Of a stretch of DNA of 64,000 bases, positions 22,087 through 35,000 are shown one piece after another. The notes under the pieces were generated by a model. That model was not told where the DNA came from. It ran no database searches and saw only the letters and a program-made list of their open reading frames with translations. The position numbers and the translations under genes were made by a program. The stretch's first letter is position 1, and each line of letters starts with the position of its first letter. The stretch is from Oscheius dolichura (Eukaryota > Nematoda > Chromadorea > Rhabditida > Rhabditidae). Location: positions 558,001-622,000 of the forward strand of contig OW051495.1 in NCBI GenBank assembly GCA_932521035.1, written 5' to 3'.

Positions 22087-25000
22087 TTTTCTGAAAATGT
22101 TGAACTTTTGGAAAGATTGAAATGAGACTGAGATAGTTCATAATAAAAATGATTCCAAAACATGGAAAAAAAGAAAATAATGGTGATCGCTTGAAGTGAG
22201 CAACAAAAGAGCCAGGGGGAGAGGGAGAATACGAGGTGCAATCGCGTGAAATGGCCCTTCCTGCCCCCTCCCCTCCCTTCCCTCACCACCACCCAAAATG
22301 GGGCTGGCTGGCAGCAATCAGACTGAAAGGTGAGGGAAGGGACAGAGACCACGCAGAGGGTTAGGGGCTGTGACAATTTTCGCAGCGTTCAGTCGGAAAG
22401 AATTGGGAAGGTGAGAGAGGGCGGAAGAGGGAGAACAAGGGGAGGAGAAGCCTGGGGGAAAATAACGGTGAAAGGGAGCAGGGCGACCAATGGAAAGGAG
22501 GGGAGAAGAGAGGGTCAAATTGGGTGCAATGTGGGCTTTTTTATCTGGTTTTACTAATCGTTTTTATCGCATACATCGAAGAGAGACTGATTCTTATGTT
22601 AACCCCATTCATTTATTCAAAATTAGGAACAAAAATAAGAATTTTGAGCACTTTAGTGTTTGTATTGATAACTGGCAGATTATGGCTGTGAGATAATATA
22701 TTCGGTCGAGCACCAGGAAAAAAGTTGAAATGCCTCGGCAGAACACTAAAAACGGGAATATCTCCCCTAGTTTACCTAGATACGGATGTTTTCTTGTGGG
22801 AAAATACTAGAGGAGTACGGTAGGCCGCCCCCACCCTGGGAATATAAAAATCTCCCTTCTAGATGGAATATAACAGTGTTATCTGGGGGTTCACTGCTCA
22901 ATTGAAGCGTTGTCCCCTACCTTCCTGTTCAATTGACGCTTGGGTAATAAGAAGGGGTATGATTCGGGGCAGATCGCTTTTCTAGAAACGATACAGTGTA
23001 AATGAGATCAGTGTTCTCTTCAACATGAAGGCAGCTATTTCAGAATTTTTATGCTCCATTTGAAACATAAAGTTATCTAATTTAAGGAGGCGAACATTGT
23101 GTATATTAGACTTATTTCTTTTCACAAGGTCTCTTTGTAACCGTGTTTGAAAAGGTCCATTCCCGCTTTTAAAACAAACAAATTCTAAAAATTGTACACG
23201 AAAAGCTACAGTAACCTACCATTGGTGTTTATGTGCTTCTATGCCGCAATATCCTTGAATTGAATTGACTCCTACCGCCCATTATAAGTAACCAAGGTGA
23301 AAAATATAAAAACTAATGTTCGGACAATAATTGTTAGAGAGCAGGAAGTGTTCTCCCCTAGACCCGGGCCGCTCCATTTTGATGACCGCAGATCCTGGGA
23401 AGCAGTCGAGGGTGAACAATGTAACAGAGTGAACACTGGCTGGAAAAACGAGTAAATATTATGTGGCGGTGAAACTAATAATAACAATAATGGGAAGGCT
23501 TCTGGTACTTTTCTTGTTTCAATTGGGCTATTCCATAAGGATTTTGAATAGTTTCTATAGTTCATCGTGGACAATGACTCTTCGTTTCGAGTTCAAAGCA
23601 AAAAAGAGCCGGGTATGACAAAGCTTAGAGCCAAGAAAATGGGTAGGGGAGGAGTTCTCTACCGTAAACCGGAAGTATCACCAGAGCGAACTCTTCCTTG
23701 AAATATTTAGCCAGTCCTTGAAACAAGTAAGGAGAAGAAGGTCTCCCACCAAGATAATAGAAAAACAAGGACAATTAGAAATGATTTCAGGGTTGAGAGA
23801 CTTTTAGTAATGGAACCAATGCTCTCCTCATTATCAAGAAGTCGCGTAACTTTAAAATATCAAAAAATACTATACATTTACTGTGATTCGGGGACTTATT
23901 GGATACATTTAGAGAGAAATTACATGGAAACCTCGAAAAGTTTCAAGTTCTTTGTAAAACAATTCATCAAAACATTTTACCACTTATTTGACTCCTATTT
24001 GACTCCTCAACTTCCAAAGATCGTTTCACATTTCCCCTGCCGAACGGGTAAACGAGAGGAAAAAGAGGAGGACGAGAGGGCCCTGACCCCGGCTCCGTAA
24101 TGAGAAGCGCTTCCTGAATTAGCTCCCAAGAGAGGTACGTGAGTATACTATTTAAGAGGGAGAGAGGGGCCATTGTCCCGGGGTCACAACTATTTCTGGG
24201 GGAGGGGGAAGTGAAATTGATATTTTGTAGTCGGCGGAGCCGGCGAAAGAAGAAAAGGACCATTTAAAATGCATAAAACGTTTAGAGCCGGCACAGGGAG
24301 CAAGCGCACCTGAGGGACAGATTGAACCCTCGCGAAAGGGGGCGCAATTCGGACAACAATGGCACAAAAACGAGAGTTTCGGTTTTTTAGTTATATTATC
24401 AGAGGGAAATGCTACTGAAGGAATGCGCTCGAACATTTGGAGTCACCAAGTGGCCGATTAATATCTTTACCGAAACATGGAAGGTATTTCTTATTTGTGT
24501 TGCGCTACCTCAGTATAAAGCAGATCCAGAAGGTCTAACAATGACACTAGCCCATCATGCATTGACTAAAAAGGGCCGGCAGGTAACACTGAAAATGGGT
24601 GTTTTGACAGGGAACCAACAAGCCGTTGACAATGGGCAAAGCATAAAAAATGCGAGGGTGGGAGGGAGAGGAGAGAGAGGACCACTTTGGCTGACAACAC
24701 AGGAGCCCGAATTTTTCCATTGATTTTATCGAAACTCGCGGTAATTTACATCATTACAGAAACTTTTCTATGGCACCGTGATACGGTGGACACGGTGGAC
24801 AACCTTCGCCGTGGTGATAGGGCCTTGGAAATGGTCTGGCTTAGGTTTGGGGGATTTAGACTGACAGAATTTCGACAGGCAATTGACTAAAATTCGAATA
24901 AAGCGCGGACAATGTGGGAAAAGGAGCGGGCATGATGAAGCAAAGCGGCGCGGGACGCTAGCTTCTCAGGGGAAATTAATACGAGCCATGGAAAACAAAA

Positions 25001-26061
25001 ACAACAAGACAATCTCCAAACAGGGCTTTTACGCCTGTTGGAGGAAAAGAAACGGATAGTATCACATATTTCAACCTGAAGACTCGATTTCCACTGCTAC
25101 TACATCAAAACAATCCTGAAAATGATTCATAAATGTCTAATACTGGTTGGAAAACCCAATTTTTCCCTTTTTATCGAAAACTGTGAATGAGGAACCCGTC
25201 TTTTACTCTAGGGGCCCCAGTTCAAGTCCGTTCTCCGTTGCACCATGGCGCAATGGCTAAAGCAGTAGTCTAACGCGCGAGAGGTCACAAGTTCGACTCT
25301 TCCCCCCGCCGATGATGATCTATTTATCAGTTATCCCTGTCCTAGTATCCTTGCGGACAATGTAACCCTGATGGCTTCTTTTTCCCCTTTTCCTCAAGTT
25401 TTTTGTCTATCCAGCTACAGAAAAGAGACCATAATATCGATGGTACTTCGCAAATAAGGCAGGAAAGGGTAAGTAGAGATACAAACAGGCAGTTTGGTTA
25501 TAATTTTAGACAGGTCGGCTCTCAAAATCGCCAATACCGCGTAGTTTCTAGTTTCAAATCCGTGCTAACCTCCACTTTGTCCCGTAGGGAAGCTGTTCTC
25601 CTCTTTTGCAACCAGGGGGCTTCACTGACAAGACTAACAGGGTTGATGTTTTGTTCTTTTCGAGCTGGCACTTTATACTTCTCGCTTCTAGTTGAGTCTG
25701 ATTCCCAGTACCGGCCATCGATGTATTTCAACTAATTCTGAAAAATGAACAAAATAATTGGTGACTCAAAGTTTCTGACCATTGTCTCTGACCATTGTCT
25801 CTTCCTTCTTCCTCTTCCATTTTTCGCTTCCACGACTTTAATCAGACAAACAGCCACCAGTAGACAGTACCATAACCTAAAATAACCAAAAACAGACAGA
25901 AAACCGACAAAATAGTCAATTTCTACATTTTTATCTCTTTTAGGTCCAAAAATAGCCAGAGAATTGAGCGTTTCCAGTTTTCTTTAGCGTCTGGGTCCAT
26001 CTGTGCTGTTCCAAACACCGCTGTGGACACAGAGGACGGGACAGAACACCGGAAAACTGGG
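22087..26061. other. Gene-poor region
   Basis: About 4 kb with no gene I can support. Purine/pyrimidine-rich tracts at 22250-22510 give long but low-complexity open frames. A modest open stretch on the plus strand at 24409-24720 (starting MLLKECARTFGVTKWPIN) has two plausible donors but no recognisable domain. A tandem TCTGACCATTGTC pair lies at about 25778-25803. tRNA-like pieces at 25.2 kb are listed separately. Confidence 0.4.
25200..25310 (+). repeat. Tandem tRNA-like (SINE-type) pieces
   Basis: First piece: CCCAGTTCAAGTCCG with downstream TTGCACCA resembles a tRNA T-arm and 3' end (25215-25244). Second piece: ATGGCGCAATGGCTAAAGCA (A-box-like) and GAGAGGTCACAAGTTCGACT (B-box-like) at 25245-25300. 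Stems do not pair well enough for a functional tRNA. The GAGAGGTC lead to the B box is shared with the pieces at 0.8-1.2 and 21.6 kb. Confidence 0.45.
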
Positions 26062-27047
26062 TCAAGACACCTTCTTCGACTAGAAAAAGTCAAAGTTTAG
26101 GCTGTTGGAAGAGGCGGATTCCCTTGCCAACTGTCTCATTGACCGGCTCAAACCTCTTTTTGCTCGAAAAACGCGCAATTCATTTTCGCTGTTTCTGCGC
26201 TCTTTCAAAATGGATTGTACCACAATTTCTCGCGAGAAATTAGAGAAAAACAGGCCTGATAGAGAAGAGAAGGAGGCTGCCGTCCTGGGGAAGAAATGAA
26301 GCCAAAATGACCAGAAAGCAAAGGGAAAGCATTGGACATTTGGATTAAGATTTCGACCAGGCCAATTGGTCATTTTGACCATTTTTTGGTCAAATCGACG
26401 ACTTTCTGTCAACTTGACAGATTTCACTCGGCGAAATTGACAAAAAAAACTGAAAAGAACCGAATTTTGACAAGAAGGCACAGGCTTACGTAGTCTTTTT
26501 GGAACATCCGGCGTACTTCTTCATCCCTTCCCCGTATCCTCTTCCTTTCCCGGCTCTGCAAATTCGCAGCTTCGTCTTCCGACAGCAAAACTAGAAAATG
26601 AAGAGCCTAGTTCGACCAAGAATTGGCTTCTCCCACAGAACGGTCTTTCTAATATCCGTTTCGAAACAACAAAATTAATTTAATGGTTTTTTTTTATTTC
26701 AAAAGGTAGCGCCAAGTTTTTAAAGAGACTCTACACACGTTTTGGGGTAAAAGCGATCCGAACAACCCAAGCTCAATCCAAAAATGAGAAAAATGGTAGG
26801 AAAGTAGGATTACGGGATCATGACAAGCTACTGACCAATTTTTTAAACAGAAATTTACAGTAATCTGCAGATATCAAAGCGAACAAATGCGGTTGCTTTG
26901 CCGTAGCTAATCGATGGAACTTCGAAAACCTTGAAATGGGCGGTTTGAAACATAGTTACCAACCTTTCTCCGCCTCTTCCTCGTCCAGTAGCCAGTCCTT
27001 CCCATCTCTTCCAGTCCCACCGCTATTCTTCCTCCAGCCACCGACCC
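26062..27047 (-). CDS. Charged coiled-coil-like protein, 3' exons (5' end unresolved)
   Basis: Three minus-strand exons join in phase: 27047 down to about 26963 (VGGWRKNSGGTGRDGKDWLL, DEEEAEK), 26590 down to about 26490 (LLSEDEAANLQSRERKRIRG, DEEVRRMFQKDY) and 26081-26062 (SKKVS, stop TGA). Splice sites are TTTTCAG/GTTGG, CTAG/GTAAGC and TTCTAG. The peptide is highly charged and probably helical. No family is recognised. An upstream exon at about 27254-27150 and a start at 27471 (MGAVSTASGGLAP) are possible but do not join in the right phase, so the 5' end is left open. The same DNA is also open in another frame, which lowers confidence. Confidence 0.4.
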
Positions 27048-27508
27048 TGAAAATCACAAAAACCAGGACAAACTGAAAAATTGGTAAAAAAAATTTGGTC
27101 AAAATGAGGTCTGCCAGGTTTTCAGGGTAGCTACCAGTTTCCCTATTTTGGCAGTCAAGTCACAGGGGAGCCAAAGACCGCCTTGGTAGACGCTGGACTT
27201 GTCTAGCCGGGAAACTGGACCGGGACACCGTCTCCTAGTTAGAGAGAGGCTACTGCAAGTGGCGGTCTCAAGCAGTGTGCCCCATTGGCGGCTGACCCTT
27301 ACTAATCCGACTTTTTCAAACAAAAAGAAAAAGAAAATAACCCGTGTAGACGGGCGACGCAATTTTACGTGGAATGAGCACCCACAGCGCCGTTTTACTG
27401 TCGTTTCCCGGGGGGAAAGATGCATGACAGACGGGCGCCAGACCCCCGGAAGCGGTGGAGACGGCGCCCATGGGTATTTTGGGTAGCAATGACAATAAAT
27501 AGAACCTG

Positions 27509-27694
27509 ATGAAGAGAAGGGAAAAAGACGACCAGCTGCTTGAGGAAGAAGAAGCGAAACTGTTAAACGTCGTCGACGCTACATTTTCGACAGGATTTTT
27601 GACCTACTTTTCGACCAAACTTTTTGACCATTTTAGAACAGATTCAAAGTGGAAGGAGATCCAAGAGAAAGTTGATTTGAGCAGAAAAAAATAG
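27509..27694 (+). CDS. Small charged orphan ORF with duplicated 3' end
   Basis: Reads MKRREKDDQLLEEEEAKLL, then a VDATFSTGFLTYFSTKLFDH segment, and ends QEKVDLSRKK. Composition looks protein-like but no homologue or splice partner is recognised. ATCCAAGAGAAAGTTGATTT from its last exon part is repeated 62 bp downstream (27659 and 27721), outside the reading frame. May be an exon of a larger or broken gene. Confidence 0.3.
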   Translation: MKRREKDDQLLEEEEAKLLNVVDATFSTGFLTYFSTKLFDHFRTDSKWKEIQEKVDLSRKK

Positions 27695-27885
27695 GCACGG
27701 CCCCATTATAATTGAACGGTATCCAAGAGAAAGTTGATTTGAACAGAAATATGATATGGGAAAGATACCAATGTTATTGAAAAGCTATGGAATTCTTATA
27801 ACGAAATTGAAACATGGACAACAGGCGCCGAGAATTCAGACAAGAGGGTTTGAAGAACTGGACTGTTTCATAGACTCGGCCCTTG

Positions 27886-28012
27886 ACAGCCCGATCTCCT
27901 GCACCCCTAAAGTCTCGGCAAATGAAAGGTATAAAGGCGTCACAGCTTTGTAACCCTTTTGAATAAAGTTGATCCCCTTGCCGAGACTTTACGGGTGCAG
28001 GGAAACGGACTA
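27886..28012. mobile_element. MITE family 1, copy 2 (127 bp)
   Basis: Same length and ends as the copy at 363-489: CCTGCACCCCTAAAGTCTCGGCA-like left TIR (written in part) and TGCCGAGACTTTACGGGTGC right TIR around GGTATAAAGGCGTCACAGC. Same orientation of the inner part as copy 1. Confidence 0.8.
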
Positions 28013-29068
28013 TCGAAGGTAAAGTCTTTCCCAATGTTCTGCCTGCATTATGTATGGATGCGCGAGTCTTTGTTTTACTTATTCGACACGTATTTATTAT
28101 ATTCCTGAGCGTAAACAGGCTAACCCTTTGAAAGTAGATCAGTAATTTAACAATATTTTGTAATACTGGCCCCTAATTTTTCCCAAAAATGATTATTTTA
28201 CTCTTCAGTGGGTTTATAATAATTTCTGATGCCGAGATTACTCCAATCCAAGGTGGAAAGAAAGAGCCCGCTGTTTACACTTCCCTCCTGCGCCAATAAG
28301 AACGCCGCCAAATTATCCGTGCCCAGAATATGCAACATTTCCTTGTTTTTTTCTGTTTAAATTCTTAATTTTCTGCCGTAATCGACTGAGTCCAATAAAA
28401 ATGCACGTTTTCCTTATATTTCTAGCAAATTCGAAATAAAAAGTCTAATAATAATTCTGGATTGTCAATGTTTTATGAGAATCTCATATATTCGCCACAG
28501 TTTCAATAAGCGAATAAGCGGTTTCTAGGAGTTTCCTTCATCTCTCCTCTTGTTTCTTCTGGTGACTTTGACTATCTCTTTCTTCTTCATCTATTCGCCT
28601 CATTTCTCACCAAATTTCCCTCTTTCTACCGTTTCATAACTCTTTTAAAGAAATAGTTAGTTACTTTTCTATGATAATGTAAGTATATTGTATGCAAACC
28701 TTTCTTATTTGAAATTGTGTAAGCAAAAACAATAATTACAGTTTTATTGCCTCCAAAATGATAAAATGAAAATAGAAACAGTCGAAAATCCCTGAAAATC
28801 GATTCTTTTATCCTCAATTTCTTCTTTTTTTAATGTTTTGAGGTCTCTTTATATAAACTGCTTTCCTTTTTTGAGTAATATAGGGGCGAAAAAGTGTTCT
28901 AATCAAAATTATGTCGAAAACCAATGCGGCTCCTTCCTACTCCCTTGTTTTCCCCGTTTTTTTCCGAAATTTCCTCCTTTTTTACTGTATCACGGTACCA
29001 TTAAAGTATCCCTTTCATTTCTTCATGTAGTTGAGCAGAAAAAATTCTTTCCAGGCCAAAAAAAAACA
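28013..29068. other. Upstream region of the EOR-1-like gene
   Basis: AT-rich, no coding exon supported. AGGCCAAAAAAAAACA just before the ATG follows a CTTTCCAG at 29047-29054, which can serve as a splice or trans-splice acceptor. Confidence 0.4.
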
Positions 29069-32000
29069 ATGACCAAAACGACGCTGCTCGCTGTGAGCAG
29101 CGATAATTCCGGCCTGAATCCGATGTCTTTCACCGATCCCTACAGTGCCGTTGGTAAGTATAGCCTCTTTTTTCTTTATTTCCCCTGTTTAGACCTTTAA
29201 AATTCCCTTATTTCAGTGCTAGAAAGGTTACGATACCAGCGAGAGACCGGTCGATTTTGTGATGTAGCAATCCAGGTTAAAAATACCTTCTTCGCCGCTC
29301 ACAGAAATGTTTTGGCTTCGTGTAGTCCATATTTCGACTCAATTCTTCAGTCCAGCAAGGTTACAAAGGAAAAAGTGAGTTTTTGAGCCGGTTTCAATAT
29401 ATTTTTGGGGCTTTTTCCAGGTAATTGTGAGCTGCCAGTCGCCAGAAGCCTTTGGCCTCCTAATAAATTATATCTACAGCGGTTGCGTCGTCGTCGATCG
29501 CTCTAATGTTTCGGATCTCCTTCATTTAGCTAATAATTTCTTGGTAGGGATTAGCCTCTTTTGTTTGTTGAACAAAATAGTAACATTTCCATGATTCCTG
29601 AAGGGAAAGCTAGTTTTTTCGGCTTCGGGGTCTTTATAATATTCAAAACAATGCAAAAATGTTGGTTCCTGTTGAGCAGAATGGTAGCCAATTTGGGTTT
29701 CTAATAAAAAATCAAGAAATTTGTGGAATTTCCACATTGAAAAAGTATTTTGATCACCGCTCTAGGGCTGCGAGGCGTTATTTTGTACGTAATGTTTTTT
29801 TTCGTCACGTTACTTTCCTGAAAAATACATTTCTTTGAGAAATTCATTTATCTTTTGTGTTCATATTTTTACCCATGATGCTAACTCCATTTACCAGTAA
29901 AAAAAATAAGAAAAGCACGAAAAACCGTTATGTAAAACGGAATAACGTTTTGCATGAAATATACGTACAAAATAACCATTTTTTTTTCTAGTACGCAAGA
30001 CGTCATCTCGCTTTATAATTCAATTGTTGGTGCTTTTCTTATTTTTTTACTGGTAAATGTAGCTAACGTCATGGGTAAAAACATGAACACAAAAGATAAA
30101 TGCAGTTCTCAAAGAAATGTATTTTTCGGGGAGGTAACGTGACGAAAAAAACATTACGTACAAAATAACGCCTGGCAGCCCTAGAATATCCGTTGGAAAT
30201 GGACTATAAACCCGATTTTGTGGTCAAGGCTTCCTGCAATTTATTTAGGCTTCGGAGCCTTGCTGAAATGGTAAAAAATCTAAAGAACTTGTTTGCAGTA
30301 TAATATTTGAGCAATATCTCTAATTTCCGCTTGAATTGTAGACAATTTCGGGGGTTTCCACTGAAATTTTGAGAAACTCATAGAATTTTCATATTGAAAA
30401 CATGTTTTGAATCCTCCTTATTTAGCTGGGAGCTTTTTGATAGCGATTACAAAAAAATTAGCCGCATAGATTTGGCCATACTACAAAGATTTTGGTACTA
30501 ATCGATAGATCTCGGTGTAACTAGTAACTTTTGTTTTTACAGTAGCCAAATCGGACCACCGCGAGATGAGATATATGCCATGTAGGCTTGGAATGGAACT
30601 TTTTCAAAAATTCCTAGAAATTTCCCTATTTCTCGAACGTTTCGGGTTCCCTTTATTCGGCTAACTATTCTTTGGCAGAGATTGAAAGCGCCCAGCTAAT
30701 ATACAAAAAAAAAAGTTATTTTCTTTTCAGGTCACCAAATTGAAAAATTACTGTGCCGAGTATTTGAACAGATACTTGGACGCGGCAAATTGCCTCTCTG
30801 TGAAGGCCCTGGCTAAACGATACAATCTTCCTTCACTCTATAAGGTATGCCAAGTTTTTACTTTTTTATTTTTTTTTCAAGGAACGTTAATTATTCAGAA
30901 CTTTTCAAGAAGGGGGAGGGGGTAATGAAGGGAAAAGGCCAATTTTACTCTTTGTAAGAAAAATAACTAAAATAATCAGTTTTGCTTTCTAAATCAGGCC
31001 AGAATAGGCGAAATCATGTTCTAGAGGTGTGGATCGTGACTGCCCGTCAAAAAAAATGAAAAGTCTCGATATTTAGCATTGAAAAATAAGCAAATCTCTT
31101 CTTCATGGTAGAGTAATTTCTTTTTCTTTTGGTTTTAGAAGACACATAAATTTTCCAGAGCCAGAGTGAAACTTATCAATTGTAAACTGTTTCATTGGTT
31201 GTTTCATATCTAGAACACCAAAAAAAAATGGAAATGGATTTTTGGTTGAGTGATTTTTGACTGTTTTCCAATGCTTATATGAGATCTTCATTCACTGATC
31301 TCTAATATCATGGTGTCCGAAAATTCCACTTTATCCCGATTTTTTGTTTCAAGCAGGCTATAGAATCGGATGTGCTAATGAAACGTTTTTCAGGCCTCTT
31401 GTGAATATTTCGACGTCAACATCAATCGCTGCCTCATCGATTCCGTTGATATTCTCCGCTATCCGATGAGCCAGCTGGTTAAAATCATAACCGATCCCAA
31501 ATATCAGGAAGTTATCAGCCCTGACGTTCATTTAAAGTGAGTTTCTCTCTTTATTAGCTACTGTCTTTATATGATCTTGGAGGGATTTTAGCCGTTGGAA
31601 AGCAATTTTATCCACCTTCTTTGAATTTTCTACGCTTTTGGTAACCTCTAAATTTGGGCTAAATGACTAATTCTGATTTTTTTTTATGGAACATTAGGTT
31701 TTAGACTAATTGTCCGCTGGGTTGGAGACGATATCCAGGCGAGGGAAGTGTGCTTCAAGCAGCTGCTGGAAGGCGTCACCCTTACCCAGGTAGGACCCTA
31801 ATTATGAAATTTATTTAAAGGACTGCCTTCTTCTTTAGGTAAACGAGTCAACCCTGGAATTTGTCCTGGACTACTCGCCACTCTTGACTAAAAGTCAATC
31901 TTCTCGCTATATTCTACTTAAAATGATGTAAGTTATACGACCTATCGCTGACAAAGTGAGAGGAATCTTGGAAATTTGTTATAACGGCTATGTAGAACCT

Positions 32001-35000
32001 AAGAAATTCAAAATTGGTGCACTCGGTTTATGTTGTTGTCCAAATACAAAGCAAACAGTGGAAAAGGCTCCCCAGCGGTCAATATAAGAGACAAATGAAA
32101 CAAAACAAACATTTTCTTTGTAAACTTCGGAATTATTAGGGGGAAAAAATAGATAAAGGGAAGAAAAATGGAGAGAAATCAGAAATGCCGATTATTTTTC
32201 GTCAAAAGGGCGGAAGACTTTTTACTACCCGTTATGGTACCCCTATTATTGGGAAAAGAATTATAAACGAGTGGGAGAAGACAAAATTGACATAGGGGCG
32301 ATAAAAATATTGATAGCCTTCAATGAGTCCGCTTTAATCCTACCGCTGCTAAGTAATAATGATCTTTTCCAGGCAGGATACAGGTCTCTGTATGGAAAAG
32401 TACCAGCCACAGTTGACCAGCTTGGCTCAACAAATCAGTGGAGAAGAACTGGAAGGCGGCTATTACGAAGAAGAAGACGATGACGAGGGGTAGGCTTTAT
32501 ATTTTTATGTTTTCCTTGAATTACAAAAGAATTTTAGAGATTATGATGAGGAAGAGGAGCTGGAAAATAGCCCGGTGGAAGGGCATCTCTCTTCGAGACA
32601 AGTTGTACGTTTTTTTAATGCTCTGGAGGGAGTATTTTGTTCGAGAAAATGAGTGAATAATGATAATATGTAAATATTTTCAGCTGGATATGGACTATGA
32701 CGATGGAGGAGTGGATAAACCACGAATTCGATTGAAAATCAGCATTGGAAAGTGAGTTTTTTCCTATTTAGAGCAATCGTACCCCCGAAAATTCTCAATT
32801 TTGGATAAAAATGGACCGGAAAACAGTAAAAAATTACAATATTACCGTAATCTAATAGAGGGAAATGAGCAGAAATAAGTGTAGAGAAAAATAAAAGATT
32901 TGAAATTACTAAAAACCTTTTGATACGATTTGCAATGAATGAACGCCTTTGGGAAAGATTATAACGGAAAAGTGAAAAATTGAAATTTCAAGTCATTTGA
33001 AAGTGGGAAATTGAACCATTTTGTCAGGATTTCAGTGTTTTTTTTTCTTTTTTTAGTAAACGAAGGGCGTCTAATGACAAAAAATAACACAGAACAGTAT
33101 ATATTCCCCTTCTAAAACATAAACTTTTGGAATGCGTCAAGTGTAGAATCTTCTATGTTCTAGAACCTCTTTATAAGTCTTATAATTCAATAACAACTCA
33201 ATTTCTTGATTTTACAGTGTTCAAATGGACCGATCTTTCCCCTGTTAGAGAAGCTATAACGAAATTTCACATTGGAAAAAGTGTAAAGAAAGGCCATTGT
33301 GGAAAGGGTTCCTTGAATCCAGTATCAGCGTTATTTTTTACCAGTTATAAAGAGCTCCAATAATGGTAAAAAAGCTAGAAAGTACCGTATTCTTTTCTCC
33401 GAAAATCTACATTTTCCCACTGATGTTATTTCAACGTAGGCAAAAATAGCAGGAAGGTAATAAAGCGAAGTTGAAAGGTCTTCCCGCCATTTGTTCCCAT
33501 TGTCTCCAGAACCATCCTGATCATTTTCTAGAATAGCCATAACCTAAAAAAATCCCCCTCTTTCCAGGAAAGAAAAGCGTCTTCAGCGCCGCTCTCTCCA
33601 AAATATGGCTAAAAAACGTGGTCGTCCACCGAAAGAAATGGCTGAAAGTGACGGTAAGCCTCTGAATTTCTTGAATTCTAAATAATTTACTACTTTTCTA
33701 GTCCTTCCGATGCAAGATGATGACGAGATCGACGGGGTCTATGCAACGGGATCCCTCAACCAGCACACGATAACTTATACAGATGAAGACTTCCTAGATC
33801 CGGAAGAAGTCGAACCCGGGGAGGATAACCCCGTAAGTTTTCGTTTTTTTGAAATTTTGACGTTTTGAGCAGAAAATATTAGGGAAAGACAAGATATGGG
33901 AAGAGCGGCCTTTTGCTCCCCTTATTCTTATTTATTTCAGGTAGAAGGCGGCCCGTATCAGTGTGGATTCTGCCGATTTGCCAGTACTCTAGATGAGGTA
34001 AGCGATTACCAATTCCTAGCAATAGTTCTCAAAATAACGATCTCCCTAAATTCTTTGAATGGAACCTACATTTTCCAATCAATTCAACGCTTCAATACGG
34101 CTATTTCTATTTTTTTATCTTCATAATTTTCCAATCTTTCCCGAGTTGTCATGATGCTTCTCCTCAATTTCAGTAAAGTATCCCGTAAAATTAGCGAAGA
34201 GGTGTAAATTGAAGCACTTTGTCCGAAGAGGATTCTTTATATTGGTTTTTGTATGCTCTAGGTATAGTTTATAGAGCTTCAAGAGAAATCTAGGATACTG
34301 CCTTCAACTTTTTTGGAAGTAACGTAGATTTAGTGTAGCAGTTCCTCTAGAAAAGGCCAAGGAATCGTTGAAAAATGATCTGATGATGAGAAAGAACCTT
34401 GAAGAACAAGTAGAACATACAGTTGAACAAAACAAATTTTTATTCTTCGTACGGTTATTCCACCAAATTAGGAAGTTTTTTACCAGGGCTGGTATGTTTT
34501 AGTCCAAAGAACTTTTTCTTCGTTTCAAGTTCTCTTCAAAACCGGTGATTCCCAGCTAACCTAGTCAGCAACCTACAGTGCTGCAAAATGAAATAAAAAC
34601 GATAGGAAGATGGTTCGAAATTTAGTACCCACGTTTTTCTTCTAGTTTTCTGCTTTAGTTTTTTTCACACGTCCATGTGAGAATCAATTTATGTTTTTCC
34701 CAAAACCCATAATCTAATCCCGGTAAAACATTGAAAGAACCATTTCCCGGCGGTAATTAGAAGCTCATGGAAGACGTATTTCTTCTGTTTTAGCTCCTCT
34801 AGAAAGGTTTCTTTCATGATTTTGAAATTAGTGCGCTCATTCACAGCCTTTTATCACCGCTGATTCAAATTTCACTATGGGAAACAGTAATTGAAAAAGA
34901 AGAGGCAATTTTCATATTTTTTTGGTTCCAAGATCTCTTCAAATTGGATGATTTCAGAAGATTTTGATAAGCAACCGAATGCTGGACAAAACTTACAATA

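Noticed and set aside
22250-22557. Long open frames on both strands in a G/A-rich tract
   Set aside because: Low-complexity purine/pyrimidine DNA keeps several frames open at once; not evidence of coding.
24409-24720. Open frame of about 100 codons on the plus strand
   Set aside because: No recognisable domain, no matching splice partners, and composition typical of chance open frames in this GC-richer patch.
25200-25310. Functional tRNA genes
   Set aside because: A- and B-box-like strings are present, but acceptor, D and anticodon stems do not pair acceptably.
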